Positions 6,199 through 11,067 of a DNA stretch of 11,067 nt are shown piece by piece. Numbering within the stretch: position 1 is the first letter of the stretch; each line of letters starts with the position of its first letter. This stretch comes from CAZVPZ01 sp964629245 (lineage in GTDB: Archaea > Nanohalarchaeota > Nanosalinia > Nanosalinales > Nanosalinaceae): positions 1 to 11,067 of the forward strand of contig CAZVPZ010000029.1 of the NCBI GenBank assembly GCA_964629245.1, in the 5' to 3' direction. Under the pieces are notes generated by a model. That model made no database searches. It saw only the letters and a program-made list of their open reading frames with translations, and had not been told where the DNA came from. Made by a program: the position numbers and the translations under genes.

Positions 6199-6214
6199 CT
6201 CGCGCTAGCGCGAG
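6199..6214. repeat. 16-base perfect GC-rich palindrome after the 78-residue gene
   Basis: CTCGCGCTAGCGCGAG is perfectly self-complementary; TGC and GCA on the flanks extend the pairing past one bulged A. It begins 8 bases beyond the TGA of the 78-residue gene and lies about 35 bases above the cmk box A. As RNA it could form a strong 3'-end hairpin, but no U-tract follows on either strand. As DNA it could be an operator upstream of cmk. Confidence 0.5.
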
Positions 6215-6221
6215 GCAGGCC

Positions 6222-6458
6222 TCATTCGTTTTCTTCCGCGTACTTCTCGGCTCTCTCAATCATCTTGCTCTTGAGGCCTATGAAGACGCCGCCTTTCTTC
6301 CCGCCGACAAATGTGTTCTCGCCCGGCTCTATGATCTCGTTGAGGTCCTCGTGTTCGACATCTACATGGATGTTCGTTGAACCAGAACTCTCATCCTCGG
6401 TGTGGATGTAGACCTTCGCGCCTTCAAGCTCTATCTTTGACGGATGTGGTCCCGACAT
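6222..6458 (-). CDS. Orphan 78-residue acidic protein
   Basis: I do not recognise this family. The protein is short and acidic, with an N-terminal stretch that alternates like beta strands (KIELEGAKVYIHTED, then TNIHVDVEHED), a central EIIEPGENTFVGGKKGGVFIG and a C-terminal helix (LKSKMIERAEKYAEENE). No Cys, transmembrane segment or signal peptide is visible. The composition fits a cytosolic protein of a halophile. The ATG has no Shine-Dalgarno site; the bases before it read ACCTCC, the opposite of one. A GGAAATAAACC box A at 6502-6508 would start transcription near 6479, giving a leader of about 20 bases. A 16-base palindrome follows the stop. It stands alone between the structured region next to tRNA-Ser and cmk. 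Confidence 0.7.
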   Translation of the reverse strand: MSGPHPSKIELEGAKVYIHTEDESSGSTNIHVDVEHEDLNEIIEPGENTFVGGKKGGVFIGLKSKMIERAEKYAEENE

Positions 6459-6501
6459 GTGGAGGTTAATGGCAGGGAAAGGCTATCAGCTTTTCGGCGG
6501 G

Positions 6502-6508
6502 TTTATTT
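6502..6508 (-). promoter_or_regulatory. Candidate box A of the 78-residue gene
   Basis: GGAAATAAACC on the minus strand, centred 47 bases before the ATG, which predicts a short leader without a Shine-Dalgarno site. It closely resembles the box A ahead of cmk. Confidence 0.4.
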
Positions 6509-6517
6509 CCTTTGGCT

Positions 6518-6537
6518 CGAACCTTTCAAAAGGTTCG
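6518..6537. repeat. 8 bp hairpin downstream of the tRNA-Ser remnant
   Basis: CGAACCTT-TCAA-AAGGTTCG on the plus strand. On the minus strand the stem holds four consecutive T, CCTTTTGAAAGG, but no U-tract follows it. It could be a transcription end or processing signal for the tRNA-side transcript. Confidence 0.45.
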
Positions 6538-6539
6538 GT

Positions 6540-6562
6540 CGCCGGAGATGGGATTTGAACCC
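6540..6562 (-). pseudogene. Partial duplicate of tRNA-Ser 3' end (T-arm plus acceptor strand)
   Basis: These 23 bases repeat the last 23 bases of the tRNA-Ser gene (6614-6636) with a single mismatch (6546 against 6620), 51 bases away in the same orientation. The repeat covers the T-loop, the 3' half of the T-stem, the acceptor 3' strand and the discriminator G. Upstream on the minus strand a 7 bp hairpin (GAAGCTC/GAGCTTC) sits where a long variable arm would be, but two of five T-stem pairs fail and there is no matching 5' acceptor strand, so it is not a functional tRNA. It could be an old attachment-site duplication or the remnant of a second tRNA-Ser. Confidence 0.6.
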
Positions 6563-6607
6563 GAAGCTCGCCTCCGGGAGCTTCTTACATCAAATCCCGG
6601 GAGGCGC
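6550..6607. repeat. Nested and competing inverted repeats beside the tRNA-Ser remnant
   Basis: On the minus strand GGGATTTGA (6590-6598) pairs with TCAAATCCC (6550-6558), and inside it GAAGCTC pairs with GAGCTTC across an 8-base loop. A competing pairing joins CGCCTCCCGGG with CCCGGAGGCG through one bulge, using the same bases. The two folds exclude each other. A third hairpin, GGCGC-TGAAA-GCGCC (plus strand, 6603-6617), runs into the last bases of the tRNA. The pairing is read directly; a switching role is speculative. Confidence 0.45.
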
Positions 6608-6613
6608 TGAAAG

Positions 6614-6702
6614 CGCCGGGGATGGGATTTGAACCCATGAGGGCCGTTATGGCCCACCAGCTTTCCAGGCTGGCACATTCGGCCAGACTCTGTCACCCCG
6701 GC
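6614..6702 (-). tRNA. tRNA-Ser (anticodon GGA)
   Basis: An 89-base type II tRNA without intron. The acceptor stem GCCGGGG pairs perfectly with CCCCGGC and the discriminator is G, as usual for archaeal serine tRNA. The anticodon stem CCAGC/GCTGG encloses the loop CTGGAAA, anticodon GGA, which reads UCC and UCU. The long variable arm GGGCC-ATAAC-GGCCC identifies the serine class, and the T-arm is ATGGG-TTCAAAT-CCCAT. CCA is not encoded (CTT follows). The D-stem shows only three clear pairs. The gene starts 40 bases after the HD-1 stop and has its own TATA box at 6735-6742. A partial copy of its 3' end lies 51 bases downstream. Confidence 0.96.
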
Positions 6703-6734
6703 AAATATTTAGAAACGGTTTCTCTCGCAAGTAT

Positions 6735-6742
6735 CTTATAAG
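6735..6742 (-). promoter_or_regulatory. TATA box of tRNA-Ser
   Basis: CTTATAAG, centred about 36 bases before the mature tRNA 5' end, which would give a leader of about 10 bases for removal by RNase P. It touches the stop codon of the HD-1 gene. Confidence 0.55.
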
Positions 6743-7282
6743 CTATTCATTTCCCAGACTCTCGAATATGCGTTTTCCCTTCTCTGTCCGGAAGAACTCA
6801 CGGTAGGAGTCCTTGAACTCCTCTAGAAGGTCTTCACCTGTTTCTTCAGAATAAACCATCGCTTGGAGCAGGGTGTCTAGCTTGTCGGCTTCCTTTGCAA
6901 GCCGTGCAGTCTCTGTTTCCTGCTCGCGGAGTTCTTCCAGCAGTTGTTTGAGCTCTTCTCTCATGGCATCAGGTATGTTTTCGATGAGTTCCTCTGTTTT
7001 CTGCCTCTCCACATCCTTCTTGGAATCGAATTCCTCTTCCTCAGGGGTGTAGTCGGGGATATGGGCCATTATGAGGTCGTGTATGAGGAGCATCTTGACC
7101 GCTCTCTCAGAATCCGTCCCGGTCTCCTCGGCAAGTACCCATCCTATCATGGCGGCACCAAAAGAATGGGATGCGATCGTGTCTCGGGGCCTTTCTATAC
7201 CCGCCTTTTTCCACCCTTTCCTTTCCGTGTGCTTCAGGTCGTTTATTGTCTGGAAGAAGTCAAGTATCTCGTCTTTACTCAT
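6743..7282 (-). CDS. HD-domain protein 1 (HDDC2/YfbR-like), catalytic Glu missing
   Basis: It belongs to the HD phosphohydrolases resembling E. coli YfbR and eukaryotic HDDC2, which remove the phosphate of deoxynucleoside 5'-monophosphates. Numbered from the chosen ATG, the metal ligands are present: H39 (SHSFG), H68 and D69 (LLIHDL) and D133 (AKEADKL). The next motif is altered: the family has HDxxExxxGD, but here HDLIMAHIPD gives Met at the position of YfbR's catalytic Glu (E72) and Pro for the Gly, while D77 is kept. It may thus bind a nucleotide or metal without catalysis, or have another chemistry. A Glu-rich helical region follows (about 80-130). Start: the ATG at 7282 has GAGG nine bases upstream; the ATG at 7291 has it directly adjacent and is less likely. 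It overlaps the end of HD protein 2 by 8 bases, so the two are translationally coupled. Confidence 0.85.
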   Translation of the reverse strand: MSKDEILDFFQTINDLKHTERKGWKKAGIERPRDTIASHSFGAAMIGWVLAEETGTDSERAVKMLLIHDLIMAHIPDYTPEEEEFDSKKDVERQKTEELIENIPDAMREELKQLLEELREQETETARLAKEADKLDTLLQAMVYSEETGEDLLEEFKDSYREFFRTEKGKRIFESLGNE

Positions 7283-7853
7283 CCTTCGCATCCTCGTACT
7301 TCTTTCTGATTTTCCGGAACAGTTCCCTGCCGAGTTCGGTCTTCAGTTCGCCTTTCACATTGAACATTATCTCGTCGAGGTTCTCGTACGGGGATTCAGC
7401 TTCTTCGACGCTGTAGCTGTCCCCTCTTTCGTTTTTCAGTGCCTGTAGCGAAAGTTCTAGGAGGTCCATGTCTTTCACGAAGACCGCTTCCTTGCTCTCC
7501 CTTTCCTCATACTCTCTCCAGAGTTCGATTATCTCTTCGTTTTCCATCCTTTCTCCTATATCCTCCCAGGCTTGTTCTTCCAGCCGGTTCTTCTCCTTTT
7601 GGTTTACCTCCATGTCCTCCTCGTGGTGGCGGTTCGGTATGTCGCCTATTTCCGCCTCCGCCAGGTCGTGGATGAGGGCCATCTTCAGTGCCTTCTCCTC
7701 GTCGACACCCGCTTTCCGCGCGTACAGCGCAGTCAGGAACGCAGTTCCCCAGGAGTGGCCGGCCACGGTCTCCGGTTCTTCGACGTTGAATATCCGGGTG
7801 TGGGCGCGTTCCTCCCTCTTCAGGTCGAAAAGTTCTAATAGGAGTTCTATCAC
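7275..7853 (-). CDS. HD-domain protein 2 (HDDC2/YfbR-like 5'-deoxynucleotidase candidate)
   Basis: This second HD phosphohydrolase keeps the complete active-site set of the YfbR/HDDC2 family. From the chosen start these are H33 (AGHSWGT), H62 and D63 (ALIHDLAEAEIGD), E66, D71 and D128 (FVKDMDLLELSLQA). Activity on dNMPs is therefore plausible, though substrate specificity cannot be read from sequence. It has 192 residues, typical for the family, with an acidic Glu/Asp-rich middle. Start: the GTG at 7851-7853 overlaps the cbf5 TGA as GTGA and has GGTGG five bases upstream; the in-frame GTG at 7862 would add three residues but lacks spacing for a ribosome site. Overlap with cbf5 on one side and HD protein 1 on the other indicates one coupled transcript. 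Confidence 0.88.
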   Translation of the reverse strand: MIELLLELFDLKREERAHTRIFNVEEPETVAGHSWGTAFLTALYARKAGVDEEKALKMALIHDLAEAEIGDIPNRHHEEDMEVNQKEKNRLEEQAWEDIGERMENEEIIELWREYEERESKEAVFVKDMDLLELSLQALKNERGDSYSVEEAESPYENLDEIMFNVKGELKTELGRELFRKIRKKYEDAKDE

Positions 7854-8809
7854 TGCTTCCACCTTCGAGGGTATGTTTCCGGGTTCATATGGACGCTTTC
7901 AAGCTCGGCCGCAGTCCCGTCCTGGTCGTACATCTCCTCGGAAGTCATCCTTGCAGTAGCGAGGGCGACCAGTTCGCCTTTCAGCGTCATTATCGCTATC
8001 CTTTCTCCGTCCTCTATGCGGTCCTGGAGCTTCGAGATTCCGGAGGCACCGAGGTTCGAGCCGTTCGCGACGGAGTTGACCGCGGAGTCCTTTATAGCGA
8101 CCTTCTTCAGGTGTTCGACCGCTTTTTCAGGTGGGTGGAGTAGCTCCCTGAGTTCCTGCTCGTCGCCCTCCCTGTAGAAGTGGTATGCGTCAACAATCTC
8201 CTGTATGTTGTTCGCTTCCTCCTCTCCTATCGATCCCTGCCTGGTGCGCCGTAGCTCTGTCATCTCCGCCCGGGTGTTTAGTTTCTTCCCGAGCTGCTGG
8301 ATTAGTACGCGGACGTAGAAGCCGGACTCGCAGCTCAGCCTCCCGAGAAGGCCCCGGTCTTCCATCTCGAGGAGTTCTATCTCGTATACTTCTCGCTTCC
8401 GCTCCTCCCTTTTTACCGCACTTTTCTCCGGAGGCACCTGCATGTTCTGGCCCTCGAACCCTTTCAGCGCTTCCACTACCTGTTCTCTTGACCGGGAATC
8501 AGACAGCTCGGCCTCGAAGACGTACTGTTTGTCCGCCTCGCTCAGGGCTTTCTGGACCCGGGTCCCACGGTTCAGTCCGACCGGTAACACACCCGTGGCG
8601 TTAGGGTCGAGAGTGCCGAAGTGGCCTACTTTCTTGACCCCGAGTTCTTTTTTAAGCCAGCCGGATACCTGGTTGCTCGTCGGGCCGAAAGGCTTGTCAA
8701 CTATCAGTACTCCGTGCTCCATCAACTCCTCAATCGACCGTTTCTCGGGTATCGAGCCGAACTCTTCAGAGGTCTCCACCTCTTCGCGTGTATGCCAGGC
8801 CTGCTCCAT
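7850..8809 (-). CDS. cbf5: Cbf5/TruB-type tRNA and rRNA pseudouridine synthase
   Basis: Cbf5 is the catalytic subunit of archaeal H/ACA ribonucleoproteins and also makes Psi55 in tRNA. The 319 residues show a short N-terminal lead (1-30), the TruB core from GVLIVDKPFGPTS (33-45), the catalytic Asp D68 in VGHFGTLDPNATGVLPVG, the VPPEKSAVKREERKREVYE region, and ESGFYVRVLIQQLG of the active-site floor. A PUA domain follows (about 240-319), ending in the typical METP-like pattern NPETYPRRW. Start: the ATG at 8809 follows AAGGAG by 4-5 bases; a TTAAAAG box centred near 8835 would also fit a leaderless start, so the two signals compete. It lies 38 bases after the DUF106 gene and overlaps HD protein 2 by four bases. 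Confidence 0.94.
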   Translation of the reverse strand: MEQAWHTREEVETSEEFGSIPEKRSIEELMEHGVLIVDKPFGPTSNQVSGWLKKELGVKKVGHFGTLDPNATGVLPVGLNRGTRVQKALSEADKQYVFEAELSDSRSREQVVEALKGFEGQNMQVPPEKSAVKREERKREVYEIELLEMEDRGLLGRLSCESGFYVRVLIQQLGKKLNTRAEMTELRRTRQGSIGEEEANNIQEIVDAYHFYREGDEQELRELLHPPEKAVEHLKKVAIKDSAVNSVANGSNLGASGISKLQDRIEDGERIAIMTLKGELVALATARMTSEEMYDQDGTAAELESVHMNPETYPRRWKQ

Positions 8810-8830
8810 GGAACTCCTTGGCGCGTTGAC

Positions 8831-8838
8831 TCTTTTAA
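8831..8838 (-). promoter_or_regulatory. Candidate box A of cbf5
   Basis: CTTAAAAG-like element on the minus strand in the 38-base gap after the DUF106 gene, centred about 26 bases before the cbf5 ATG. The nearby AAGGAG Shine-Dalgarno site suggests the gene can also be read from a longer transcript. Confidence 0.4.
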
Positions 8839-8847
8839 GGCATTAGC

Positions 8848-9585
8848 TCATGTGACGCCGAGCGCCTTCCTGAAGATGAACGTGAGCGGCATCGCTATCA
8901 CTATGTAGAAACCGAGCCAGTTCAGGGCATTGCCTGCCAGCGGTATCGAGAAAGGCAGCTTGATGAACTCCGCGCTGAGGTACACAACGGTTCCCTTGGG
9001 GGAGGAGAAGAATCCTCCTGTGTGTTCCCCGAAGTCCTTGACTTCCCACTCTATACCGTGCGCGTTAATGTTCTCGCCTATGGGCGTCTGCTGTTCTCCG
9101 ACGTGGATAATCGCGTCCTCAGTCGCGTTATCGACCATCACCGGTACGTTTGAGCTGGCGTAGGTCAGGTTGCCCCGGAAGGTATCCTCGTTCACCTGTT
9201 CGAGGGGCACGGCGGGTGCGAAAGTGGCACCGAGCCATGGGAATATCAGTGCCACGAATATCATGGTGCCTATCATGGGCTTCAGGTTGAGCTTCATCAG
9301 CCGCTGGTTCAGCTCCATCGTCTTCTGCATGTGTTCTGAGGCATCTTCCCCGTTGTCCTCTTTCCGCGCCTCCTTCATCTTCTCCTGGTGGTCGCTGAGC
9401 TTGTCCTTTATCTGTTCTGCTCTCTCGATGTCGAGCAGGTACCAGTAAATCAGCGAGAAAAGTGCGGCGAGCGCAGCGGAGAAAAACCCCAGTGCGAGGT
9501 ACGGGCTGGTTGCGAGCAGGGGGTGGAACAAAGTGTTGTAGAAGCCGTAGAGAGGTAGCAGAAAGGCCTCGATTGCCGTCGCCAT
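8848..9585 (-). CDS. DUF106 / Oxa1-superfamily membrane protein (EMC3/TMCO1-like)
   Basis: DUF106 proteins are archaeal relatives of Oxa1/YidC and eukaryotic EMC3 and TMCO1, thought to help membrane protein insertion; the location beside secY supports this. The 245 residues show TM1 (about 28-50), a charged cytoplasmic coiled-coil hairpin (about 52-98, with DIERAEQIKDKLSDHQEKMKE), TM2 (about 103-123, ending FPWLGATF) and TM3 (about 221-240). Between TM2 and TM3 is a polar insert of about 80 residues (about 125-207, beta-rich, GEHTGGFFSSPKGTVVYLS) that should face outside. The ATG at 9583-9585 has no good Shine-Dalgarno site; a TTTAAAAG box centred 27 bases upstream fits a leaderless mRNA. The gene is 57 bases from secY, with no adk between them. 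Confidence 0.85.
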   Translation of the reverse strand: MATAIEAFLLPLYGFYNTLFHPLLATSPYLALGFFSAALAALFSLIYWYLLDIERAEQIKDKLSDHQEKMKEARKEDNGEDASEHMQKTMELNQRLMKLNLKPMIGTMIFVALIFPWLGATFAPAVPLEQVNEDTFRGNLTYASSNVPVMVDNATEDAIIHVGEQQTPIGENINAHGIEWEVKDFGEHTGGFFSSPKGTVVYLSAEFIKLPFSIPLAGNALNWLGFYIVIAMPLTFIFRKALGVT

Positions 9586-9607
9586 AAGGGGATTTCTTCC
9601 GGGAATC

Positions 9608-9616
9608 CTTTTAAAT
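9608..9616 (-). promoter_or_regulatory. Box A of the DUF106 gene (leaderless spacing)
   Basis: ATTTAAAAG on the minus strand in the 57-base gap after secY, centred about 27 bases before the ATG. This indicates separate, leaderless transcription besides any read-through from the ribosomal cluster. Confidence 0.5.
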
Positions 9617-9642
9617 TGTGGTATATACAGCGACCAGCTTTT

Positions 9643-11034
9643 CTATGTCAGGAAGTCCTTGAGGGCGGGGTGAAGTTCTTCCATGTGTTTCTGTGCCAGC
9701 TGCTCGTAGAGACGGTATAGTATCATGACTGTAAGCAGGATACCGGTTCCGCCTCCTGCCGCACGGGTCATGTTCGCAAGTCCCGCGAGTATTCCTACTG
9801 CCGCACCTGAAGTAACCGCCAGTCCAGGTATGTAGCGTTTGAGCACCTTCTTTATGACCCGCTTGTCCCGCCGGAAGCCGGGAACCTTCATGCCAGTCCG
9901 GTGGATCTGTTCCGCGACGGAACTTGCGTCCTGTCCCGACGTCCTCACCCAGAAGATGGAGAAGGCTATCGAACCGAAGGTGTAGACAGATAGGTAGAAG
10001 AAGACGTGGAAGATGTCCATCGAGGTTATCGCTGTCAGGCCCGAGGCGATTATGTTTGTCACGACCTGTGTCGGTGCGTTGAGCCAGAGCACCAGTCCGG
10101 AGGACGCTGTCCCCCCGGAGAAGCATCCGAGGAGCGAGCATCCGTTCCTGCCCGCGAGCGTGGTCCCCATTATCTGTACGTTTGATACCAGTGCGGCGAT
10201 AAGTATGACAGGCATATTGGAGGTGTAGAGGAACTTCAGCGGCCACTTCTGGCCGAAACCCCTCACGTTTCCGAATGTCAGTGGTATCTCCACTCTCATA
10301 GACTGCATGTATACGACGACCGAGAAAACCAGTATGGTTGAGATAATCGGCATCAGGGCGGTGAACTGCAGGCTCTGGCTGAACTGGAATATTGCGCCCA
10401 CAGGGTTGCCGCCGACGATCCAGAAGGGCTCGCCTGTCGAGGTAAGTGGCGACACGGAGGAGATGTAGACCGCCTTGGAGACCCCCGCGGCGATGAAGAG
10501 GCCGACACCGGAGCCGAAACCCCATTTCTGGACAAGGTCGTCCATCATTATGATCAGCCACCCGCCGAGCGTTATCTGGCTCGCGAGCAGCAGTATGAGC
10601 ATCGGGTCTCCTGCGACGTTTCCGAATGTGCCGGATAGGACGTATCCAAACGCCTCGATGACAGTGAGAGCGTATGCGAGAACTTTCTGTGCCGCCTGGA
10701 ACTTCTGCCGTCCTTCCTCGGTATTGGTGTCCCAGGGCAGCAGCTCGCTTCCCACCATCATCTGGAGTACGATCGACGCTGTGACGATAGGCCCGATCCC
10801 CAGCGTGATTATAGAACCAATCTGCGCGCCGAGGAGCGTCTGGAAGGTCTCCAGCTGCTGGAGTGCCTGGCTGACGGCCTGTGCGTTCGCACCATAAAGG
10901 TTTATCGAACCGAGAATGAAGTAGAGGATCAGGACGATTCCTGTCCATGTAAGCATCTCTTTGAGGGTCTGCTCCTTTTCAGGCTCTTTGACGGAGGGCA
11001 GGTAACTGGCGACTTTTACAAGGGTCGAAGCCAT
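9643..11034 (-). CDS. secY: Preprotein translocase subunit SecY
   Basis: SecY forms the protein-conducting channel, with SecE and Sec beta, across the cytoplasmic membrane. The 463-residue protein has the archaeal layout with about ten membrane segments: N-terminal helix region (1-28), TM1 (about 30-45), the plug helix and TM2 (about 68-97, GAQIGSIITLGIGPIVTAS), and the large cytoplasmic loops around residues 247-265 (MRVEIPLT...WPLKF) and 378-397 (HRTGMKVPGFRRDKRVIKK) that contact the ribosome, ending with the RLYEQLAQKHMEELHPAL tail. Two cysteines, C299 and C304 (GCSLLGC), lie in an exposed loop and might form a disulfide. The ATG lies three bases after the uL15 stop, and GAGG inside the uL15 end supplies a Shine-Dalgarno site with 8 bases spacing, so it is the last gene of the spc-type operon. 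Confidence 0.97.
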   Translation of the reverse strand: MASTLVKVASYLPSVKEPEKEQTLKEMLTWTGIVLILYFILGSINLYGANAQAVSQALQQLETFQTLLGAQIGSIITLGIGPIVTASIVLQMMVGSELLPWDTNTEEGRQKFQAAQKVLAYALTVIEAFGYVLSGTFGNVAGDPMLILLLASQITLGGWLIIMMDDLVQKWGFGSGVGLFIAAGVSKAVYISSVSPLTSTGEPFWIVGGNPVGAIFQFSQSLQFTALMPIISTILVFSVVVYMQSMRVEIPLTFGNVRGFGQKWPLKFLYTSNMPVILIAALVSNVQIMGTTLAGRNGCSLLGCFSGGTASSGLVLWLNAPTQVVTNIIASGLTAITSMDIFHVFFYLSVYTFGSIAFSIFWVRTSGQDASSVAEQIHRTGMKVPGFRRDKRVIKKVLKRYIPGLAVTSGAAVGILAGLANMTRAAGGGTGILLTVMILYRLYEQLAQKHMEELHPALKDFLT

Positions 11035-11037
11035 TTT

Positions 11038-11067
11038 TCAGTCCTCTAGCTTTACTGCTTCTCCGCC
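11038..11067 (-). CDS. rpl15: C-terminus of ribosomal protein uL15, rest beyond window
   Basis: The last nine codons and the TGA read GGEAVKLED, matching the GG...VEL-type C-terminal end of archaeal uL15, and uL15 precedes secY in archaeal spc clusters. Only nine residues are visible, so the call rests mainly on position. Confidence 0.7.
   Translation of the reverse strand, partial: GGEAVKLED

Noticed and set aside
6563..6613. A second complete tRNA gene beside tRNA-Ser
   Set aside because: The T-stem has only three of five pairs, no 5' acceptor strand matches and no anticodon arm can be drawn; only the 3' end is tRNA-like.
6540..6636. CRISPR-like repeat pair
   Set aside because: Only two copies, explained by the tRNA 3' end, and no cas genes are present.
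6614..6702. Intron in tRNA-Ser, which would link it to the nearby RtcB/archease splicing genes
   Set aside because: The anticodon stem and loop are contiguous and total length is normal for a type II tRNA, so it needs no splicing.
9611..10948. 445-codon open frame on the minus strand, overlapping secY
   Set aside because: It is rich in Arg, His, Pro and Gly with no membrane or domain pattern, and lies wholly within the convincing secY frame; it is an out-of-frame shadow caused by codon bias.

Overview
The window reads as chromosomal DNA of a halophilic archaeon, most likely a small-genome DPANN lineage such as Nanohaloarchaeota. The evidence is archaeal-type ribosomal proteins (uL2, uL3, uL4, uL23), an archaeal/eukaryotic-type SecY, Cbf5 with a PUA domain, a DUF106 Oxa1-like membrane protein, RtcB plus archease, an archaeal CMP kinase, Asp/Glu-rich proteins, a tRNA without encoded CCA, and TATA-type promoters. 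The lineage is an inference from protein resemblance; no rRNA is present. The window is densely coding and has no gene-free stretch over 300 bases.

Layout: nearly everything is on the minus strand, so transcription runs from high to low coordinates. From 11067 down come the C-terminus of uL15 (end of the spc-type ribosomal cluster), secY, the DUF106 insertase-like gene, cbf5, two tandem HD-domain phosphohydrolase genes (the second overlapping its neighbour at each end), a tRNA-Ser(GGA), a structured 155-base gap holding a partial duplicate of the tRNA 3' end, an orphan 78-residue gene, cmk, archease and rtcB. One plus-strand gene (3136-3606), a small membrane/coiled-coil protein, converges on rtcB and shares stop-codon bases with it. 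Next come a problematic small ORF (2929-3234) and the start of the S10-type ribosomal operon: uL3, uL4, a hidden 32-residue ORF, uL23 and uL2, which runs off the left edge.

How it fits together: the genes cover translation (r-proteins, tRNA), RNA maturation (Cbf5 pseudouridylation, RtcB/archease ligation), membrane protein insertion (SecY, DUF106) and nucleotide metabolism (CMP kinase, HD nucleotidase-like pair). Box A sites about 26-27 bases before the ATG suggest leaderless mRNAs for cmk, rtcB, DUF106 and perhaps cbf5. The uL3 operon differs: it has a box A about 115 bases upstream, a leader with consecutive hairpins, and a Shine-Dalgarno site.

The main points of interest are the structured uL3 leader, the uL4-uL23 spacer (three hairpins plus a well-initiated small ORF), the HD paralogue lacking the catalytic Glu, the duplicated tRNA-Ser 3' end inside mutually exclusive hairpins, a truncated uL4, and a gene order in which the spc end precedes the S10 start. 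I see no CRISPR array, insertion sequence or defence system.
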